The translations under genes were made by a program, and so were the position numbers. The notes under the pieces were generated by a model. The model ran no database searches. It saw only the letters and a list, made by a program, of their open reading frames with translations, and was not told where the DNA came from. A stretch of 64,000 nt of DNA from Roseovarius pacificus (GTDB lineage Bacteria; Pseudomonadota; Alphaproteobacteria; Rhodobacterales; Rhodobacteraceae), in assembly GCF_900142665.1 (NCBI RefSeq), contig NZ_FRBR01000008.1:105604-169603 (forward strand), written 5' to 3'. Positions within the stretch are counted from its first letter, which is position 1, and every line of letters begins with the position of its first letter. Positions 44,936 to 53,340 of this stretch are shown one piece after another.

Positions 44936-45957
44936 AACTGTCGGGGCGCGATGCTCCGGGCTATTTCGCGCGGCCCGAGCCGCAGCGTACCGGGCTGTTG
45001 ATCTACGGCTCCGATGGAATGCGCGTGGCGCTCAGACGGCAAGAGGTGATTGCGGCTCTTGTCGGCCCTCAAGGCGAAGAGGAAATGCGTCTGACCCGTA
45101 TCCCGGCGGCGGATCTGCGCAAGGACCCTGCGATGCTGCTGGATGCGATCAAGGCGCAAGGGTTTTTTCCGGGGCCGCGCGTGGCCTTTGTCGAGGATGC
45201 GACCGACGCTCTGGCCCAGATCGTGACCGATGCCCTGATCGACTGGCGGGAAGGTGATGCGCAGGTCGTCGTCACCGCCGGGCAGCTCAAGGCCAGTTCG
45301 AAACTGCGCAAGTTGTTCGAAAACCACCCGAACGCATATGCTGTCGCAATTTACGACGATCCGCCCTCACGCGCTGAAATCGAGGCGATCCTCGCCAAAT
45401 CCGGGCTCAGGGATATCGGCGGGGATGCGATGCGCGACCTGACAACCCTTGCGCGCGAACTGGACCCCGGTGATTTCCGTCAGACGATGGAAAAGCTGGC
45501 GCTCTACAAGCTGGATGATGGTGCGCCTGTCTCCTCCGAAGATATCGCGGCCTGCGCCCCCGGTTCCACCGAGGCGGACCTGGATGACGTTCTGCATATC
45601 GTGGCCGAGGCACGTTCGGGCGAGATCGGGCCGGTCATGAAGCGTCTCCGGGCACAGGGGGTGCAGCCCGTGTCACTGTGCATCAGCGCCACACGGCACT
45701 TTCGCACGCTTTACGCGGCGGCCTCGGACCCGGGCGGGGCAGCGCAAGGCATCGGGCGGGTGCGCCCGCCGGTCTTTGGCCCCCGGCGCGACAGGATGCT
45801 GCGCCAGGCCCAGCAATGGGGCGCGGATCGGCTGGAGCAGGCGCTGACGCTGCTTACCGATACCGATCTGCAATTGCGCTCGGCGGGGCAGCACGCGCCG
45901 GACATGGCGCTTGTGGAACGCACGCTGATCCGGCTGGCGATGCTGGCCGCCCGTTAA
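44932..45957 (+). CDS. holA: DNA polymerase III subunit delta
   Basis: This 341-aa clamp-loader subunit opens the beta clamp with the gamma complex. It shows the AAA-like N-terminal region (LLIYGSDGMRVALRRQEVI), RVAFVEDATDAL, and the C-terminal collar domain (RAQGVQPVSLCISATRHFR). As usual for delta, there is no intact P-loop. It is coupled to lptE by a 4-bp overlap and converges with the GFA gene. Confidence 0.95.
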   Translation: MKLSGRDAPGYFARPEPQRTGLLIYGSDGMRVALRRQEVIAALVGPQGEEEMRLTRIPAADLRKDPAMLLDAIKAQGFFPGPRVAFVEDATDALAQIVTDALIDWREGDAQVVVTAGQLKASSKLRKLFENHPNAYAVAIYDDPPSRAEIEAILAKSGLRDIGGDAMRDLTTLARELDPGDFRQTMEKLALYKLDDGAPVSSEDIAACAPGSTEADLDDVLHIVAEARSGEIGPVMKRLRAQGVQPVSLCISATRHFRTLYAAASDPGGAAQGIGRVRPPVFGPRRDRMLRQAQQWGADRLEQALTLLTDTDLQLRSAGQHAPDMALVERTLIRLAMLAAR

Positions 45958-45966
45958 GGCGATGGG

Positions 45967-46395
45967 TTATTCGGACGGAGCGTAAAGCGCGAATAGCTCG
46001 GTGCCGGTCATCTTGGTCGTGTCGTCGGCAAAACTGTATCCATCGGGTTTCTCGTCGATGAAAATCTCGCTGGTCAGGGTGATGCCGTCCACATCGTCCA
46101 GCGTGCCCAGCCCGAACGCATATTGGCCCTGATGCGGTCCCGGCGCGGTGATCCGGTAAAACAGGCTGGACCCGCAAGTGGCGCAGAAACCGCGCTCGGC
46201 CCAATCGGATGAGGCATAGGTTTTGGGCTCTTCTGCTCCATTGAAGGTAACGGCATCGGCACCGACTTCGAGGCCCAGAAAAATGCCGCCGGACCACTTG
46301 CGGCACATCGTGCAGTGGCACGCCCCGACCGTCTCGGGGGGCGTCGCGATCTCGAACCTCACTGCGCCGCAAAGGCATGATCCGGTGCGTGTCAT
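45967..46395 (-). CDS. GFA family (glutathione-dependent formaldehyde-activating-like) protein
   Basis: This 142-aa zinc protein has the Cys set of the GFA/CENP-V fold: GSCLCGAVRF (Cys7, Cys9), CHCTMCRKWSGG and FCATCGSSLFYR. Family members bind glutathione or carbon-sulfur compounds; many functions are unproved. ATG 46395 has GAAAGG upstream; a longer start at 46497 would overlap the control region of the divergent GST gene. It is a single gene converging on holA. Confidence 0.9.
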   Translation of the reverse strand: MTRTGSCLCGAVRFEIATPPETVGACHCTMCRKWSGGIFLGLEVGADAVTFNGAEEPKTYASSDWAERGFCATCGSSLFYRITAPGPHQGQYAFGLGTLDDVDGITLTSEIFIDEKPDGYSFADDTTKMTGTELFALYAPSE

Positions 46396-46544
46396 CTCGG
46401 AACCTTTCGTCTGGTCGCGGGTTTGCAGAATTACGCTAGCACGCGTTCGTATCGGCGCGCAAAGATCATGTTTCAGGTGATCGCTTGTCAGCGACATTCA
46501 ACCGGGGCACTGTAATTGCCGATCCGCATCGAAAGGAAAGCCAT

Positions 46545-47132
46545 ATGTATCAGGTCATAGGAACCCGGGCGAGCCGGGCGTTTCGTGTTCTGTGGCTGTT
46601 GGAAGAGATCGGTCAACCTTATGAGCACCTTGCAGCCGCCCCCAGAAGCAAAGAAGCTTTGGCTGTGAACCCTTCCGGCAAAATCCCTGCCCTGCGTGTC
46701 GGCAATGATGTGCTGACCGACTCCAGTGCGATCATGGCCTATCTGACGGATCGGCATGGGCAGTTGGCCTGTCCCGCAGGCACGATCGAGCGCGCCCGGC
46801 AGGATGCGCTGACCCATCAGATACTCGACGATCTGGATGCCGTTCTCTGGACCGCCGCCCGGCACAGTTTCGTTCTGCCCGAGGAACGCCGGGTGCCGCA
46901 GGTCAAGGAAGCGCTGAAATGGGAGTATGAGCGCAACCTCGAGCGGCTGTCCTCTGCGTTGAAGGGGCCGTTTCTTATGGGGGACGAGATAACCGTACCG
47001 GATATCCTGTTGGCGCATTGTCTGATCTGGGCGGAAAAAACCGGGTTTCCCGCTTCGGATGAAAAGCTTGGCCAGTACAGGGCCGAGATGATGGCGCGTG
47101 AGGCGTTTCAGCGCGCGGCGGCGCTGCCCTGA
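46545..47132 (+). CDS. Glutathione S-transferase
   Basis: The 195-aa protein has a thioredoxin-like N-terminal domain (YQVIGTRASRAFRVLWLLEE with a Ser-type active site region and NPSGKIPALRVGNDVLTDSS) and an all-helical C-terminal domain (GDEITVPDILLAHCLIWA). These conjugate or transfer glutathione in the cytoplasm. GAAAGGAAAG precedes ATG 46545. It is a single gene divergent from the GFA gene; substrate unknown. Confidence 0.92.
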   Translation: MYQVIGTRASRAFRVLWLLEEIGQPYEHLAAAPRSKEALAVNPSGKIPALRVGNDVLTDSSAIMAYLTDRHGQLACPAGTIERARQDALTHQILDDLDAVLWTAARHSFVLPEERRVPQVKEALKWEYERNLERLSSALKGPFLMGDEITVPDILLAHCLIWAEKTGFPASDEKLGQYRAEMMAREAFQRAAALP

Positions 47133-47136
47133 CCGA

Positions 47137-48300
47137 TCAGCCGCTAAGCCAATCAACGGCGGCGCGCCCGGCCCAACGGCCCGTGGCAAGGCAGGCGGTC
47201 AGCAGATACCCTCCTGTCGGGGCTTCCCAATCCAGCATTTCGCCTGCCGCAAAGGTGCCGGGCCGGTCGCGCAACATCAGCCTCTTGTCGAGCGCGTCAA
47301 AGCGCAATCCTCCGGCGGTCGAGATCGCCTGATCCATCGGGCGCGGACCTTGCAGGGGGATCGGCAAGGCCTTGATCAAGGGGGCGGGGTCGGGCGGCAG
47401 GGGGCGCGCGAATTCCATCAGCAGCGCCTGTTTGACCGGGTCCAGTTTCAGCGCCTTGCGCAGGTGGTTCGAGAGGCTGGCCTTGCCACGGGGGCGCGAC
47501 AGGCGTTGGCGCAGGGTTTCAATCTCCAGATCGGGCGTCAGGTCCAGCGTCAGCGCCGCACCATCGCGCAGCATGGCCGACAGGGCGTAGATGCCGCCCC
47601 CTTCAAGTCCTTGTTCGGAAACGATGATTTCTCCGCGCGAGACATGATCTCCGGCATGCAGCGCCACACCTTTGACCGGGCTGCCGAAATGCCGCCGCAT
47701 GTGATCAGACCATGATATGACAAATCCCATATTGGCGGGCTGAAAGGTGGTCAGACTTTGTGACGGCAGATGCGCTGCCCATGCGCCGTCGGACCCAAGC
47801 CGCGCCCAACTGGCGCCTCCGCAGGCAAAGATCGTGACATCCGGTGTCAGCTCCTGCCGGCCTTGCGGCGTGTCGATCAGAACGGCCCCATTGTTCCATC
47901 CGCTCCAGTGCCAGCGGGTTTGCAGGCGAACGCCAAGGCGTGACAATTCGGCCAGCCAGCCCCGCAACAGCGGCGAGGCTTTCATCGCCTCGGGAAACAC
48001 CCGCCCGGTGCTGCCCGTGAACAGGGATTGCCCCAGGCCCATGGCCCATTCCTGCACCTGTTGAGGGCCGAATTCCGTCAGCATCGGGCGCAACATCGGG
48101 GCGGCCTCGCCGTAGGCAGCGATGAAGGTTTCGAAATCCTCGTCCTTTGTCAGGTTCAGGCCCGACTTTCCCGCCATCAGCAGCTTGCGCGCGGGTGACG
48201 GTTTGGCCTCGGCCACGGTCACGGCATGCCCGGCGCGTGCCAGTTCATCCGCGGCCATCAGCCCGGCAGGGCCCGCGCCGATGATCAGCGCCTCGCTCAT
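47137..48300 (-). CDS. NAD(P)/FAD-dependent oxidoreductase (TIGR03862/BaiN type flavoprotein)
   Basis: The 387-aa flavoprotein starts with the dinucleotide motif LIIGAGPAGLMAADELARAG and has AGKSGLNLTK, CGGASWARLGSDG and a C-terminal FAD loop, TFAAGEMLDWEAPTGGYLL. This matches the HI0933/BaiN/TIGR03862 family, whose reaction is mostly unknown. It is the second gene of a two-gene leftward unit, overlapping the MscS gene by 4 bp. Confidence 0.9.
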   Translation of the reverse strand: MSEALIIGAGPAGLMAADELARAGHAVTVAEAKPSPARKLLMAGKSGLNLTKDEDFETFIAAYGEAAPMLRPMLTEFGPQQVQEWAMGLGQSLFTGSTGRVFPEAMKASPLLRGWLAELSRLGVRLQTRWHWSGWNNGAVLIDTPQGRQELTPDVTIFACGGASWARLGSDGAWAAHLPSQSLTTFQPANMGFVISWSDHMRRHFGSPVKGVALHAGDHVSRGEIIVSEQGLEGGGIYALSAMLRDGAALTLDLTPDLEIETLRQRLSRPRGKASLSNHLRKALKLDPVKQALLMEFARPLPPDPAPLIKALPIPLQGPRPMDQAISTAGGLRFDALDKRLMLRDRPGTFAAGEMLDWEAPTGGYLLTACLATGRWAGRAAVDWLSG

Positions 48301-49634
48301 GTCACGGGGGGTGGGGTGCCCTTGTCGAGACCCACGTGATGCACAACCCGTTGCGGGAAGGGAATTTCGATGTTGTTGTCTTTCAATACGTTCCAGATGG
48401 CGAACAGCACCTGTGGGGTGAACTTGTTCTTGCCGTCGTCGATGCCGTTGACCCAGAATTCCACCGCGAACTCAACGCCACTGTCGCCAAAGGCGCGCAG
48501 CTCGCAATCGGGGGCTTCGGGATCGCTCAGGATGAAGGGCAGGTCGCCCACGGCCTTTTCCACCATGGGCGGGATCAGGTTGATGTCGGTGTCATAAGAC
48601 ACTGAAAACGGGGCTTCGTACCGGTTTGCGCTGCCCTGATCCGAGTAATTGACGACACGGGTGGTAATGAAATCCTCGTTCGGGACGACGATCCAGCGAC
48701 CGTCGAAGGTTTCCAGGATCATCGCGCGGGCGGTGGTCTTGACGATGGTTCCGGCCTCGCCATTGTCCAGTTCCACATAGTCGCCCACGGTCGCCTGCCC
48801 TTCGAGCAGCAGGATCACGCCCGAGATGAAGTTCGCGGCGATCTTTTGCAGGCCGAAGCCAAGGCCGACACCGATGGCGCCGCCAAGCACCGCGAGCGAG
48901 GTCAGCGAGATGCCGAGGACGTTCATCAGAACCAGGAACGCCGCGCCGAAAATGGCGATTTCGGCGGCCTTGGCGGCCAGTTGCCTTGTGGCGGGGCGCA
49001 TATCTTCTTGCGACTGGATGTAGTTGGCCGACTGGTCGTTCGACCAGCGCCCCAGCCAGAAGATCACGCCGCCCGCGACGATGGCCTTGACCAGCCACAA
49101 CAGGTCGAATGACATGTTGCCCAAGGGGACGATGGTGGTGGCCAGTTTCTCGGTCACGAGGTCCAGAATGCCGAGCGCATAAAGCCCGGCGACCGGGATC
49201 AGGATGTATTTCCCAAGCAGTTTCAGGAACGGGTCGGCAAGGATGTCGCGCACCAGAATGCGCACCGCGAGGAACAGAAAAACCCTTTTGCCAAAGGCAA
49301 TTACGCCGCCAGACCCAAAGATGGACCGGGTGACGCTTTCGCCTGCGCCGGTCAGGATATAGGCCAGCAGCGGCAAGAGAAGGGGCACGAACAGCAGCAC
49401 CATCCGGCGGGCGCGGGCGATGACGTGATCCTGATCGGGGGGCGGTGTCAGAAGCTGGGTCAGGACGGGCCTGATGCGCCGGCTGATCACCACCGCCAGC
49501 AGGTAGGCGACGATCAGCAGGGCGAATTGCGACCACGCGGCGGGGCTGAGGAGCCAGCCCTTGGCGATGTCCCAGCCCTGCATCGCATAATCCATGGCCT
49601 GCTGCACGATCGGCGGCGGGTTGTCCCAATCCAT
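48297..49634 (-). CDS. Mechanosensitive ion channel, MscS family
   Basis: The 445-aa membrane protein has four or five N-terminal helices (for example SQFALLIVAYLLAVVISRRI and residues about 80-170) before the MscS pore region VGLGFGLQKIAANFISG. This is followed by the beta domain VGDYVELDNGEAGTIVKT and the C-terminal vestibule domain. It opens under membrane tension during osmotic downshift. AAGAGG lies about 7 bases before ATG 49634. Longer in-frame reading to 50267 would cross the repeat region and is rejected. Confidence 0.92.
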   Translation of the reverse strand: MDWDNPPPIVQQAMDYAMQGWDIAKGWLLSPAAWSQFALLIVAYLLAVVISRRIRPVLTQLLTPPPDQDHVIARARRMVLLFVPLLLPLLAYILTGAGESVTRSIFGSGGVIAFGKRVFLFLAVRILVRDILADPFLKLLGKYILIPVAGLYALGILDLVTEKLATTIVPLGNMSFDLLWLVKAIVAGGVIFWLGRWSNDQSANYIQSQEDMRPATRQLAAKAAEIAIFGAAFLVLMNVLGISLTSLAVLGGAIGVGLGFGLQKIAANFISGVILLLEGQATVGDYVELDNGEAGTIVKTTARAMILETFDGRWIVVPNEDFITTRVVNYSDQGSANRYEAPFSVSYDTDINLIPPMVEKAVGDLPFILSDPEAPDCELRAFGDSGVEFAVEFWVNGIDDGKNKFTPQVLFAIWNVLKDNNIEIPFPQRVVHHVGLDKGTPPPVT

Positions 49635-49709
49635 AACGCACCTCTTGCAAAACGGTGTAACTGCGCCATCCTCTTGCCCGTTGGCGGCCACGGGATCAAG
49701 ACAAAGGCG

Positions 49710-50015
49710 ATGGAGAACGGCGAAGAAGACCCGATTTGCCCCTTGTGCCAAAGGCCGATCCCGCCGGAGGCGCGTCAGAGCCTGCATCACCTGATCCCCC
49801 GGCTGAAAGGCGGGAAGGGCGGGCCGACGGTGTTGTTGCACCAGATCTGCCACAACGAGATCCACGCCACGCTGACCGAGGCCGAACTGGCGCGGGACTA
49901 TGCCACCGTGGCGGCGCTGAGGGCGCATCCGAGGCTGGAGAAGTTCATCCGGTGGGTGGGCAAGCGGCCGCCCGGATTTCACTCGAAAACCCCCGGTGCG
50001 CGGCGCAAGCGTTAA
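49710..50015 (+). CDS. Small HNH-type zinc protein
   Basis: This 101-aa protein is a compact HNH fold: a CPLC zinc knuckle near residue 9, the core HHLIPRLKGGKGG (about 27-39) and HQICHNEIHA (about 44-53). Such domains can nick or cut DNA, but many chromosomal copies are of unknown purpose. AAAGG lies only 2 bases before the ATG, so expression may be weak or the ribosome site differs. It lies immediately before the 11-bp repeat array at 50067, which makes the pair worth noting. Confidence 0.75.
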   Translation: MENGEEDPICPLCQRPIPPEARQSLHHLIPRLKGGKGGPTVLLHQICHNEIHATLTEAELARDYATVAALRAHPRLEKFIRWVGKRPPGFHSKTPGARRKR

Positions 50016-50066
50016 CGGCTGAGTCGGACCCGGCGAAAGCCCTTTGTTAACAAGGGAAAACGCCGT

Positions 50067-50116
50067 TCGGTATTGCATCGGTACGACGTCGGTATTGCGT
50101 CGGTATCGGATCGGTA
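50067..50116 (+). repeat. Array of five TCGGTA repeats with exact 11-bp spacing
   Basis: TCGGTA starts at 50067, 50078, 50089, 50100 and 50111. Copies 1 and 3 continue TTGC(A/G) and alternate with different spacers, so a 22-bp repeat is superposed. One copy per helical turn puts all on one DNA face, which suggests cooperative protein binding. Confidence 0.75.
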
Positions 50117-50149
50117 AATCCCGGTGGTTAACAGGGCGCACGCGTACCG

Positions 50150-50183
50150 TTCGTACGAAACGACCCGTGGTTTCGTACGAAAC
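50150..50183. repeat. Paired CGTACG palindromes, copy 2 of GTTTCGTACGAAAC
   Basis: TTCGTACGAA (50150-50159) and GTTTCGTACGAAAC (50170-50183) have centres about 22 bp apart, roughly two helical turns. The second is identical to the site at 38583. They lie about 125-160 bases before the SDR start. Confidence 0.65.
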
Positions 50184-50308
50184 GCGATTGATGGGAAATG
50201 GCGCAGGGCCGGGTGCATCCTGTCCCGCCACGGCCCCGCTTGCCAGCGGTGGCAACTGCTGTACCATCGCCCCGGATTGCGGAGATGATCCAACAGGGGA
50301 ATTGCAAC

Positions 50309-51046
50309 ATGAGACTGGAAGGAAAGACCGTCGTGATGACGGCGGCAGGGGCCGGGATCGGGCGGGCGTCGGCGCTGGCCATGGCGCGTGAGGGGGCGAC
50401 GGTATATGCGGCGGATATTGACGCCGGGGCGCTGGACAGCCTTGCGGCGGAACATGCCGGTATCCGCCCGGTGACGCTGGATGTTACCGATGCCGCCGCG
50501 ATCGGGGCGTTCGCCGCCGAAACCCCCACGCCCGACGTGTTGTTCAACTGCGCCGGATGGGTGCATGACGGCACCCTGCTGGAGGCCACGGATGCCGATT
50601 GGGACCGGTCCTTTGCCGTCAATATCCGCGGCATGGCCCGCATGACCGAGGCCTTCCTGCCCGGCATGATCGGGGCCGGGGGCGGGTCGATCATCAACAT
50701 GGCGTCGGTCGTGTCGTCGATCACCGGCGCGGCCAGCCGATGCGCCTATGGCGCGACCAAGGGCGCGGTGATGGGGCTGACCAAATCCATCGCCACGGAT
50801 TACATCAGGGACCGCATCCGCTGTAACGCGATTTGTCCGGGCACCGTTCTGACGCCGTCGCTACAGGACAGGATGGCGGCGCGGGGCGATTACGATGCGG
50901 CCTATCAGGCGATGCTGGACCGCCAGCCCCTGCGCGAGATGACCCACCCCGAGGACATTGCGCCGATGGTGGTGTACCTGGCCTCGGATGAATCCAGAGT
51001 GACCACGGGGCAGTTTTTCGTGGTCGATGGCGGCTGGACGATCTGA
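50309..51046 (+). CDS. Short-chain dehydrogenase/reductase
   Basis: The 245-aa cytoplasmic SDR has the cofactor motif TAAGAGIGRA, an NxAG-type NCAG, the catalytic Ser-Tyr-Lys set (MASVV...YGATKGA) and CPGTV. A length of about 245 and overall pattern resemble DHRS6/2-keto-3-deoxy-L-fuconate dehydrogenase-type enzymes that oxidise a hydroxy acid with NAD. ATG 50309 has AGGGGA upstream. It overlaps the next dehydrogenase by one base (TGATG), so the two probably serve one pathway. Confidence 0.9.
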   Translation: MRLEGKTVVMTAAGAGIGRASALAMAREGATVYAADIDAGALDSLAAEHAGIRPVTLDVTDAAAIGAFAAETPTPDVLFNCAGWVHDGTLLEATDADWDRSFAVNIRGMARMTEAFLPGMIGAGGGSIINMASVVSSITGAASRCAYGATKGAVMGLTKSIATDYIRDRIRCNAICPGTVLTPSLQDRMAARGDYDAAYQAMLDRQPLREMTHPEDIAPMVVYLASDESRVTTGQFFVVDGGWTI

Positions 51047-51930
51047 TGGCGCAGGAGATCGGATTGATCGGCCTCGGTGCGATGGGCGCGGGCATGGGGC
51101 GCAATATTCTGGCCAGGGCGGGCGGGCTGCATGCGCTGGCCAATCGCAACCGTGCGGTGATCGACAGCCTTGTCGCGGCGGGCGCGGTGGAACATGCCAG
51201 CGCCGCCGATCTGGCCCGCGCCTGCGATGTGGTGGTCCTGTGCCTGCCCAATTCGGACGTGGTGGAGCAGGTGGTAAACGAGATGCTGCCGGTTCTGCGC
51301 CCCGGCCAGATCGTGATCGACACGGGCACCTCGGCGCTGCCCTCGACCCTGAAACTGGCGCAGACCCTCAGCGACAAGGACGTGCTGTTCGCCGAAGCGC
51401 CGCTGACCGGCGGGGCGCAGCAGGCGGAGGAGGGGCAGTTGGGCGCGCTGGTGGGGGCCTCAACCGAGGTGTTTGCCAGCGTCGCGCCGGTGCTGGACCT
51501 GTTCTGTTCCAGCGTGCAGCATTTCGGCCCGGTCGGCGCCGGGGCGAAGGCGAAATTCGTCAACAACTACATGGTGATGGGCATTGCCGCGCTGGTGACC
51601 GAGGCGTTTCACACCGCTGCCGAGGAGGGCCTCGACTGGGGGAAGTTGTATGATGTGGTGACACGCGGTTCGGCCTCGTCGGGGGTGCTGGACAGGGTGA
51701 TCGGCAACGCGAAGGACGGTGATTTCATGGGCTATGTGTTCTCGGTCGAGAACGCGGCCAAGGACATGCGCTATATCGCGGACATGCAGGAGCAGCAGGG
51801 CCATGCGACGCCCCTGTCGCGCGCGGTGCATGACCTGTTCCAGCATGCGGTGGAGCAGGGCCACGGCGCGCGGCGGCTGAGCGAGCTGTTGCGCCCCGAA
51901 ATCAGGACGCGGCTGTTTGCGGAGGAGTGA
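51046..51930 (+). CDS. NAD(P)-dependent oxidoreductase, 3-hydroxyisobutyrate dehydrogenase family
   Basis: The 294-aa protein has the NAD(P)-binding start EIGLIGLGAMGAGMGRNI, the substrate segment DTGTSALPSTLKLAQ and EAPLTGGAQQAEEGQL, and the catalytic Lys in GAGAKAKFVNNYMV. The family reduces or oxidises beta-hydroxyacids such as 3-hydroxyisobutyrate or tartronate semialdehyde. It is coupled to the SDR upstream. Substrate cannot be fixed from the sequence. Confidence 0.92.
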   Translation: MAQEIGLIGLGAMGAGMGRNILARAGGLHALANRNRAVIDSLVAAGAVEHASAADLARACDVVVLCLPNSDVVEQVVNEMLPVLRPGQIVIDTGTSALPSTLKLAQTLSDKDVLFAEAPLTGGAQQAEEGQLGALVGASTEVFASVAPVLDLFCSSVQHFGPVGAGAKAKFVNNYMVMGIAALVTEAFHTAAEEGLDWGKLYDVVTRGSASSGVLDRVIGNAKDGDFMGYVFSVENAAKDMRYIADMQEQQGHATPLSRAVHDLFQHAVEQGHGARRLSELLRPEIRTRLFAEE

Positions 51931-52161
51931 GGCGTGCAGCCGCCCGGCACGCTGGAAACGGAGCGCGCACCACCATTGGCCAAAGAGGCAACGGAAGGGG
52001 CGCGTCCTGCCCCGAGGACGGGCACAGTGCAACACTCCTGTAACGTGCAGTGCCTAAAAGAAGGGCGTGGACGGCATCGGGCCGCGCCCTGCCGGGTGGG
52101 GTATGGGTTGTCACTCTGGCGTGGGCTGCCCATAGTAGGTGCGTAATAATCGAGAGACGAA

Positions 52162-53301
52162 ATGGCGGCAGGCGATAACAGACAACCGGGCCTTTTGGGC
52201 GAGACGGAAAACTATGCGCGGGTGCGCACCACGGCGTTGGTCATCATCGCCTTTGCGGTGGTGTTGTTCCTGCTGGTGCAGGCGCGATTCATCCTGATTT
52301 CGCTGGCGGTGGCGATCATCCTGTTCGCGCTGACCTCGGACGTGATCCGCCTGATCGCGCGGCAAAGGATCGGGCGGTTCGGCTTTCCCAACTGGCTGGC
52401 CTCGATCATCGCGCTGGTGCTGATCTCGGCGGCGCTGCTGGTGTTGTCGTCGATCCTGCTGGCGCAGCTCAACACGGTATTGTTTACCGCGCTGTCCTAT
52501 GCCGAGCGCGCCCCCGAGGCGGTGGCCTCGTTGTTCGCGTGGATGGGCGAGGATGTGGAGCAGTCCATTCTCAATTCGCTGAGCAGCGTGCAGATTTCGG
52601 GCTATGTGCGCGCGGTGGCCGGGCAGGCGGGCAACCTGATGCAGGGCACGGTTCTGGTGATCCTGTTCGTGGGCTTTTTGTTTGCCGAACGTATCTGGTT
52701 CGACACCAAGATGCAGAATTTCTTCGGCGACGAGGCGCAGGCCGCACGGGTCAGCAAGATCATCACCTCGATCATTCACCGGGTGAACTATTACCTGCTG
52801 GTCAAGACGGTGGTCAGCCTGATCACCGGGGCGATGGTCTATGCGGTGGCGCGGTTCTTCGGGATCGAACTGGCGCTGGCGGTGGGGATTCTGACATTCA
52901 TCCTGAACTACATTCCCAATATCGGCTCGATCGTGGCCACGGGCATGGTGGCGCTGGTGGGCTATGTGGAAACCGGCGAGGCGCAGACAACGGCGGCGCT
53001 GTTCCTGATCTGCGGGGCGATCCAGTTTCTGAACGGCAACGTGATCGACCCGTGGATGATGGGCCGGGCGCTGCGGCTGTCGTCCTTCGGGATCATCATC
53101 AGCCTTGCCTTCTGGGGTGCGGTCTGGGGGATACCGGGCATGTTCCTGTCGGTGCCGATCATGGTGATGTTCATGGTGGTGTGCAGCCACGTGCCGGAAC
53201 TGCGCAAGCTGGCGGTGCTGCTGTCGCGCGAGGGGCTGCCCGAGGACGAGACGGAACTGGACCGGATCGGCGAAGAGATCGAGAACCGCAAGGCATCCTG
53301 A
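52162..53301 (+). CDS. AI-2E family transporter (permease-like)
   Basis: This 379-aa membrane protein has eight or so hydrophobic segments, beginning with TALVIIAFAVVLFLLVQARF, and the family-typical C-terminal block LTFILNYIPNIGSIVAT and GNVIDPWMMGRALRLS. The AI-2E family includes exporters of autoinducer-2 and ion antiporters; function is unproved here. The 231-base region upstream (51931-52161) holds a small hairpin (52003-52020) and nothing else that I can identify. The gene converges with the crotonase gene. Confidence 0.88.
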   Translation: MAAGDNRQPGLLGETENYARVRTTALVIIAFAVVLFLLVQARFILISLAVAIILFALTSDVIRLIARQRIGRFGFPNWLASIIALVLISAALLVLSSILLAQLNTVLFTALSYAERAPEAVASLFAWMGEDVEQSILNSLSSVQISGYVRAVAGQAGNLMQGTVLVILFVGFLFAERIWFDTKMQNFFGDEAQAARVSKIITSIIHRVNYYLLVKTVVSLITGAMVYAVARFFGIELALAVGILTFILNYIPNIGSIVATGMVALVGYVETGEAQTTAALFLICGAIQFLNGNVIDPWMMGRALRLSSFGIIISLAFWGAVWGIPGMFLSVPIMVMFMVVCSHVPELRKLAVLLSREGLPEDETELDRIGEEIENRKAS

Positions 53302-53340
53302 GACGCGCCTGCGGTTGGTGAGCCGGTCATGCCGGGCCGG

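Larger units (their letters stand above)
50016..50308. other. Repeat-rich intergenic region between the HNH gene and an SDR gene
   Basis: This 293-base gap has no gene but several ordered motifs: TTGTTAACAA (50045-50054), five TCGGTA copies 11 bp apart (50067-50116), another GTTAAC (about 50128), TTCGTACGAA (50150-50159) and GTTTCGTACGAAAC (50170-50183). AGGGGA before 50309 is the ribosome site of the SDR gene. Confidence 0.6.

Noticed and set aside
50067..50116. CRISPR array
   Set aside because: The repeat unit is 6 bp with 5-bp spacers, far below CRISPR dimensions, and no cas genes are present.
50016..50308. Chromosomal replication origin at the repeat-rich region
   Set aside because: There are no TTATCCACA-type DnaA boxes, no clear AT-rich unwinding zone and no dnaA, parA/parB or rep gene nearby, so I report the repeats without calling an origin.
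51934..52146. Possible 70-aa gene between the 3-hydroxyisobutyrate dehydrogenase-like gene and the AI-2E transporter
   Set aside because: It starts at GTG, has a poor ribosome context, a low-complexity translation and no recognisable domain.
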